Assembly (NCBI GenBank): GCA_025716815.1
Contig: JAIXMN010000015.1
Location: forward strand, 248,001-312,000
From: Dichotomocladium elegans
Taxonomy: Eukaryota > Mucoromycota > Mucoromycetes > Mucorales > Lichtheimiaceae
Direction of reading: 5' to 3'
DNA: 64,000 nt
The translations under genes and the position numbers were made by a program. Positions within the stretch are counted from its first letter, which is position 1. Every line of letters starts with the position of its first letter. This document shows, piece by piece, positions 57,601 to 64,000 of the stretch. The notes under the pieces are model-generated. The model saw only the letters and a list, made by a program, of their open reading frames with translations. It ran no database searches and was not told where the DNA came from.

Positions 57601-57835
57601 TATATCAGGATAAGTTTCCCTCACCGGTTTACACGCCTAGGATCTGCGTAAGTTGTTATTGCAGTTTCAAAGAAATATGTAGTGGGAGACGTAATGATGC
57701 TGAGGGAAATAATATGATGGATTGTGGTGACATAAAAAAAAAACGCGGAAGCAAATGCTGGACAAAACCGGGTAAGGTTGTTCCCGCCGCACTGACTTCG
57801 CGCCTAATTTTTCTTTTCTTCTTGCTACAAACGAA

Positions 57836-59381
57836 ATGAGTCAATCGGGATACCTTCCTTACTGTGAACAATCTCCTTCGTATGCTTCGCTTGCATATTT
57901 GGGCTTTGATACCCACCAGAAAGAATGGCAGCGGACTATCATGACACATCCTTTCAACCACAAGGTAAATGGAAAGTTCATTGCGTTTGATCGCACGCGC
58001 GATCGAGTCGATCTGATTCTTCCATTCCCAAAGCTCTCGGTATTCTTACCCTTTTGCGCGGTCGATCAAGCTCGCAACTTCTTTCAGGATGTCCAGCCGG
58101 AGAAGTATTACAAAGTGCAACTCTCCTTGGCCTCGCTTCTTGAGCCTGCATTTTTCACAAAGTATATACATTCTGGTTAGTTGAACAGAATATTTCACAG
58201 GTCGATATAAAATTGACAGTGGTTCTGTGTAGATACACATCAACTGATCCTGCATACTGCGGATGCTCAGCTGGAAACGGATGATGTTGTTGTGTTGGAT
58301 GACCAAGGTAAAGATCATGTTGATCTGAACGTAAAAACAGAAGCAGTTGCTAACTTATTTTCATGCATCAAGGCGATTTGGTGTTCAGTTTGCTCAAGCC
58401 GACCTATCAGATGTTTGGACTTACAACAACCCAAAATAGACAGGATAAACTACACCAGAAATATCGTAAGGATTTCTCGAAAACAAGTACGCGGATGACT
58501 GTGCATTAGCTTACATGTAAAAGTACTCAAGGTCAATCTGCGAGAACTCAAGCCGAACAGCAAGATGTTTATGCGGTTGCAGCAGGGGCTGATGTCGGCT
58601 TTTCCACAGCCGATCAAGATGGTGGCTATGTACATGGATAAAGGTTAATTCCGGAATGAGAGAAAAATCCATTCATAAAACTGACTGACATGAATAATTG
58701 TAAGAGACGGGAGAGACCGCCGAAGTGATCTGGCCAAAGGATGCCGAAACCACAGAGATCCCCATGGAGCTCAGTTATAGTTTCCTTGGTGGTATCAACA
58801 TACCGACGTTTGAACAGCTGTCATGCAATCCCGGGGGCAACGCTGATCTCAAAGTTTGGCAGCAGGATGCACTGAACGCGATTGAATGGGTTGGCCTGGC
58901 AAACATCAGAGCCAAGAGGTAAGTACCCTATATTTAATACACGCCTCAATATCCTAACCGATGTTGCAGAATCCTCACATTAGATACACCACAATCATTC
59001 GTGAGCCTCTATCGATCTCCCACTCCCGTTATAGAATCTCAGCAGGGCGTATTAATACAAGTCCAGGGACTTTTACCGCCCGGTTTCATCCGAAATGTGC
59101 TGGTCACGGTGTGGTAAGGGACTGTCGATTAATCTTGCTGTTATAGAAACATCTTATATAATTCTTTTTCCAGCAAATTGATGCAGAACCGATCCATCAG
59201 ACGGTGGGTGTCTGTGAGTGCATGGGGTTACCGTGATTCTCCCTGTACATGGGGTAATATGCAACATTATTACCATCTTAATGGAGAAAACGATTATACG
59301 TTTCTCATCCTTCCTCCTGCCGGACAAGAGCAAATATCAATGGTTGCATACTGCATGCTCGGTTCAGATCATGTCCAATAG
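57836..59381 (+). CDS. RPP40-like subunit of RNase P / RNase MRP
   Basis: Seven exons: 57836-58175, 58233-58307, 58373-58465, 58524-58643, 58705-58918, 58970-59113 and 59174-59381, predicted 397 aa with all phases consistent. It resembles animal RPP40 in its overall course: an early YYKVQLSLASLLEPAFFTKYI block, GDLVFSLLKPTYQMFGL, VNLRELKPNSKMF, and the family end WVSVSAWGYRDSPCTWGN, YTFLILPPAGQ and GSDHVQ. RPP40 is a protein component of nuclear RNase P and MRP, which process tRNA 5' ends and pre-rRNA. The acceptor at 58523 was chosen by phase. Budding yeast lacks a clear RPP40, so its presence fits an early-diverging fungus. Confidence 0.85.
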
Positions 59382-59775
59382 AAATAAACTGGCTGTCACA
59401 TTCTTTTGCTTGTATTTTTTAACCTTTTATCATGCATTCTCTCCGAAGGCAGGTTCAGCGAGAGGGGTATGCGTGGCTAGTAGCATGTACTTGTGGAGAT
59501 GAAGAACTGTCCCAACGGTGTTTTAAGGAGATGACTCTCGGCGCTCTTCGCTTTCGGGGAAATGAATGCTCCCGAGATGGAATACGCTATGCATTTCACA
59601 TGGGGATTCGCATAACGATAGGACCTGAATATGTAGCTCTTACAGATACTTGATGCAAGTACAACGGCTCGAAGACAAAAGCAATTCCACAGCAGCAATA
59701 CAGTCCATAGATTCCGCGTTGCCACGGTCATTAGCGTCATGGTCTTCTCCCACCCCGAAACAACTTATTACATTT

Positions 59776-60175
59776 TCAACCTTCATAGAAATTTCCGCCA
59801 AAGACAAATGATACTGTGAATTCAAGAATGGTAGAGCCAAGTCGAGCAAGTCCATCAAAGTAAGAGCGTTGAATACCAGCTTTGGGATCGGGACCAGGGA
59901 ATAGGGCAAGGCCACATATTATTTTGCCAGACATTCCATTTGGCGAGGCAGAGAAGAAGGGAATGTGCAGGAGTCTTGACAGACGCGCCACCGAGGCGGC
60001 AGCCTGAAATCCGCTTATGGGTCAGAGCCCATGTGCTTATTGAAGCAATCCCACGTATCAAAAAAAGAGGTGGGCTGTGATAGAGGAGCAAATAGAAATG
60101 AGGATGTGCCTTCTGGAGAATATTGATCACTAGTTGCATCTGACTCATAACTTTTTGATCTCGCGTCGTCTCCAT
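59776..60175 (-). CDS. uncertain coding fragment
   Basis: Two adjacent minus-strand segments look more protein-like than their surroundings. One reads MQLVINILQKAHPHFYLLLY; the next (from ~60002) reads ASVARLSRLLHIPFFSASPN, ending in LARLGSTILEFTVSFVFGG. They are joined only if an intron (branch-like ctgac, acceptor atttcag before 60003) or a frameshift is assumed. I recognise no family. It could be an exon pair of a small gene or a relic. Confidence 0.25.
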
Positions 60176-60246
60176 TTGGCTTGATCATGACTGGATCGAA
60201 ATCGAGTGTTTGGACTACTAGTTACAATGCTAAACCATCACGCGTT

Positions 60247-61039
60247 TCAGTGTTTTGTTGAAGGACCTGCCGCAGTATCGGTGATCGTGTATGTGTAGTC
60301 TTTAACTTGGCTAGGGAAACCGTCCCCAGGGAACTGATATTTTCTCCTCTGTGACCCTTTCTTGTTCGTCCGGGAGATGATCTCTTCCAGGCCTTGCTCA
60401 TCCAAGACACTTGACGCAGCTGTGGAAGAAGAAAGCATAAGGTCGATTTTCCCATAAAAATCAGGCCTGAATTGGATATGAACATACATCAGAGGAATAA
60501 AGTTAGTCTCTGTCTTTAAACCTATCCTATTTCTGTATGTCTGAAGATATTTGGTAATGGATATCGTACTGGAACATTGTGAACGGATGCGATCTGCAGG
60601 CATGGAGTCTTCAAAAGGATTGTCCTCGACAGTGGTCAGCCCTCAAGAAGGCAAGGAAGACTCTTCAGTCTGTTTTTGCCACATCTTTGCGCGCTCGAAC
60701 GCTTGATGACGGGTTACGCGCAATTTCTGTGCATAAATCTTGCTAGCGTCGCTTACTTCCAGTGGGAAATTGAGTGTAGTGAAGCCTACTCCATCAATTC
60801 TTGGAGTTGATATAGTCAACTTTTGACAGGAGTTAGGCCATTCTTGAAAGAAGTTCAGTCCTTGTTGACTGGAGCTCAGCCTTCGGGTTTTCTTTTCCGA
60901 ATATAACCATCTTTACAATACTCGGCGCATATATCTTATGGCGGAACTGGTGTTCACGGTTGGCCATCACAAAAAAATTATGCATATGCATGTTCTCGTC
61001 TAATATGAACATCACCATACTAACTTGTGGTATTGTCAT
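60247..61039 (-). pseudogene. decayed gene of unknown family
   Basis: On the minus strand one continuous protein-like reading can be followed in two frames: VMANREHQFRHKIYAPSIVK, then after a +1 shift PNSCQKLTISTPRIDGVGFT, LNFPLEVSDASKIYAQKLRV and RHQAFERAKMWQKQTEESS. It then crosses a single in-frame TGA and continues as SITKYLQTYRNRIGLKTETN, IPLMYVHIQFRPDFYGKIDL and onward to 60247. Smooth composition over ~250 codons with one shift and one stop suggests a recently broken gene. I do not recognise the family. Confidence 0.45.
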
Positions 61040-64000
61040 TTGATATGCACGCTCCTTTACAGATTGACCAATTGTACCCGTGCTTGATGAGTCATGGACG
61101 AGAGGGGACTCCTGAACGCACCCTCCTCCCCTTCCATCCCTTGATTGTACTTGAAGGGTGTGGAGGAAGGGCTGCTGTTTTCAGCACTCTTGCTTGCTTT
61201 CTTTGGACGCTAAAAATGGGAAGATGGTAACGCAATCCCTGGCTCCACCGACAACGAAAGGATAATGCATGACACTATTCCTCCCCCCCACCCGTGTAGG
61301 CTCGAGGTCTACGTAAACGGGTAGCTTTGTGAGTAGTGGAAGTCACTCATCGGGTCAGCGGGTCAGCGGAGTCCGTGGGCGGTGTGGGGTATCGGAAAGC
61401 AATGGAATTTGGCATGGTGACAACAGATCTACGTGTATTTTCGGAGAAAACGTCAGTTTCCAATTTGTGCGCATGCGAACCAACGCGGGAGAGGATTTTT
61501 GAACGGTCCCAGGTTACGATGGTCTAGCTTGGCTAAGTAAAAAACAAGCTTGCCGGCTTAGAATTGTGGAATGGGTCATCGATGCTTTATCATGGTGTAT
61601 CGCGTGTTGCTGTTGCGTCAGTCATATCACATCCTTAGCAGTCTCGCGGAAATCGCTGATACGTTGGCATAAATCTTCGTAGGAAGCCGATATTTTTAAT
61701 CGTATATCAACGACATTTGTAAAATAAATGCGACTTTGTGACTCAAAGTTCTCCATGTTCAGATGGGGCATGAGCATATTTATCGGACAAATCACATATG
61801 TGTGACGCCGAGGAACATTCATGATCGAAACATGTGTTGTGTATTTAATGCGACGAACGTTGCGAAGTATCCTGTGGAGAAACAAGAACTTGCCAATGAT
61901 AGCATGTAGTCACATATTGTCAGGTAATCTCTTTCCCCATTTGAGAGATATAAAACATAACTGATTTTTTATGGTGACAATGTCCCTCAACCAGTACTGC
62001 CGTCGGAAACGGGACGGTGGATAAGTGAACTATTGTTGGATTGTAAGTATTGTTACTTCAATGGTTTTTGCGATAGAATTCCAGAGATATATGAAAAACA
62101 TGCCTGAAATGCATCTTTCAGCAACTTACATACACCCATTTGTTCAGTGGCTTTTTCTCGACAAAAAGCTACCCATTGGTAAGCTAATATCAACCTTCTG
62201 CATGCAATTCTCACTTTTTCCAGTGAGTAGTTTCAATCTTGTGCTTGATGAACAAGAAACTACCAAAACAAAGTGGATGTTTACAACGCATCAATATGCA
62301 TACACAAAGGGTTATCGCCGCTGTTAACCCATGATTTTTGCAGGGATGCCTGCGAACAATTAAAGTTGGATCATGTCATCAGTTTCCTGTTGGAATTTTC
62401 ATCAATTGTCGATTGTATTGGTTGATAGCAGATCCTCGTATAAATATATAGACGTAGTATAATCAATATTAAAGATGAATCAGTTACCTTGATTCTTTGT
62501 TTCCATACGATTCCTCCTGATTCATTTCTTCTCTTGGTCTCTCTGCTTCTGGCTTGTTGGAAAGAGCCTAACGCCCATCCGAGTCTTTGCCCTTCCTGCC
62601 TGATCGTCCTCCAATCCCTAACACTTCCACTTAACAATGTACATCTTAATCCGCCGGTTGGCCAGATCCTTATCCTCTGCGCCTGCGTCCTTGCAAAAAA
62701 TCGGCTACGTGGATTAGACCTAGGAGGATGAGGCTACCGTCGCTTGCATGTTTGGGTTTGGATTTGGGTTTTGGTATTGAATCTGCCTGCTGTTCTTCTA
62801 GCGACCGAAAAGCCTTGGTAAAGTTTGCGAGCCGATTCAGTTTGACGTGAATAGCGTCTACCCACATGTTGATTTCCGATTCCCTTGAGCGCAACACATC
62901 CTGCTGACAGATGGCCTGCAGTAGCCAGCTTGCTGCCCATGGGAAGACTAAAAATCTCCACTGCTTTGCAGATTAGATGGAAGTCCCGGCATGCCTGATT
63001 TGAACGGTAATTTCCAAGAATTTCCTCTTAAACAGGTGCCCAGCCCGCTGCTTAATCGTCCTCAGATCCCTGATTCAGAAGACTTAAAGCGAGACTCAAT
63101 CTCAGCACGAACGCCTGATGCTATGTATGGTGTCGGGGGAATGGTGTTCAATGCTAAGGTCACCACACCATCCGTTGAAAGCCTGGGCCCGTTCACCTGC
63201 ACATCAACAAGTTGGTCAAACCCGCCACGTCCTGATTGGTTATCCGCAGAGGGTGAGAAAGGACTATGAGTACAGTTTGGTCGTTGAGGAACCTTGCGTT
63301 GGCCTGAACGCAACGCTTGGAGGCTGGGAACATTAAAGTCATGGTCGGTGAGATGAATTATGACTCAAACAGTCGAATGTTGGGTACGATGGGTGTTTTG
63401 AGTTGTGCTTTTATCTTGCCAATCCCAACGGAGACTTTCTGTTGTTTTCTCTTCAACTGTTGTCTCGGTAATATGAAATGCCGGTGATGAAAAAGAAACC
63501 AGGGAACAATTAATGTAGAGAAAATAATGCGCACATTGCGTAAGGCCGTGTACCATTGGGTACTCCTCCTGTTGTAAAGACGAGAAATCGGTAAAACAAT
63601 AGGTGCGGCGCGCAATACATATCTCCAACGATAAAGTTGCAGGATCACAAAAACAATATCTATTGGTGGCCATTCTCGATAGGAATTAACGTACCATCGC
63701 TTACAGATGCCAATCCTATTTGGAATTGGACCCACGCTCACATGACTTCCAAGAGGACGAGATACCTCATGATTTTTCAAGGTCTGGAAAGAAGGAAGGT
63801 GAGACATCCAATAGGGCTAGAATCCTTCATCTGTCAACAGCTACACCACCTGGCCTTCATTTTGCATCGGTCCGGGAAGCATAGATTTCCGAAGGGGGCC
63901 TAGTCCTTCTACAAATTCTGTTGCTGCTGTGCGACAATCAATAAGATATAACCAGGGTAACCCTAATGTCAGCTTAAAACAAGATATTGATTTAAAGAGC
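61040..64000. other. gene-poor end of the window with possible relics
   Basis: No complete gene is supported. A + strand segment at ~62070-62290 reads like a coding relic (MPEMHLSATYIHPFVQWLFL, then an intron-like gtaagc...ttttccag). An open frame of 149 aa on the minus strand at 63358-63807 lacks domain signals. A ~20-base stretch near 63645 resembles a conserved piece of the Tc1-like leader. Confidence 0.35.

Overview
This window is a stretch of a fungal nuclear genome. Genes are rich in short GT-AG introns (about 45-110 nt), the spacers are AT-rich, and the proteins read best as early-diverging (Mucoromycota, Mucorales-like) fungal orthologues. Supporting this are a fungal CSL (RBP-J/Suppressor-of-Hairless family) transcription factor, multi-exon housekeeping genes, and degenerate Tc1/IS630-type transposase copies of the kind common in zygomycete genomes. 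The species cannot be named from the sequence alone. Exon boundaries were assigned by hand from splice motifs, reading phase and family conservation.

Layout. 1-9.2 kb: a TAPT1/EMP65-like ER membrane protein (+), an MIT-domain protein (-), the mitochondrial coenzyme Q kinase COQ8 (+) and a tetraspan membrane protein (+). 10.2 kb: an acidic Gln/Glu-rich orphan. 13.9-15.7 kb: RMI1 (-), the OB-fold partner of the RecQ helicase/topoisomerase III complex. 19-22.3 kb: a 1079-aa CSL transcription factor (-). 27.3-34.3 kb: methylcrotonyl-CoA carboxylase alpha (-), ribosomal protein eL8 (+) and the TFIIH subunit SSL1 (-). 40.5 kb: a LEA_2-type membrane protein (+). 43-49.2 kb: a UFD4/TRIP12 HECT ubiquitin ligase (-). 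50.6 kb: Rab GDI (+). 54 kb: an intronless F-box protein (+). 57.8 kb: an RPP40-like RNase P/MRP subunit (+). The segments 10.7-13.9, 15.7-19, 22.3-27.3 and 61-64 kb hold no gene I can support.

The most interesting region is 35.4-38.4 kb. It carries a Fanzor: a eukaryotic TnpB relative, that is, an RNA-guided RuvC nuclease. The gene has recognisable RuvC motifs, a zinc-ribbon region and one intron. Just past its stop codon lie three consecutive perfect hairpins followed by an approximately 22-bp periodic AT-rich repeat. This is where Fanzor/TnpB guide (omega) RNAs are encoded. A second, nuclease-less copy of this 3' end lies at 55.8-56.1 kb. One hairpin is conserved there with a different stem sequence but intact pairing and nearly the same loop. 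That compensatory pattern argues for a selected RNA structure. The nuclease copy itself carries a one-base frameshift and a zinc-ligand change, so it may be recently inactivated.

The 38-58 kb half is the accessory part of the window. It holds a 176-bp MITE with 26-bp terminal inverted repeats plus a decayed relative, and at least six fragments of one Tc1/IS630-like transposon family. Two of these fragments form an inverted, nearly identical pair flanking the essential Rab GDI gene. The housekeeping genes are unrelated in function and do not form a cluster.
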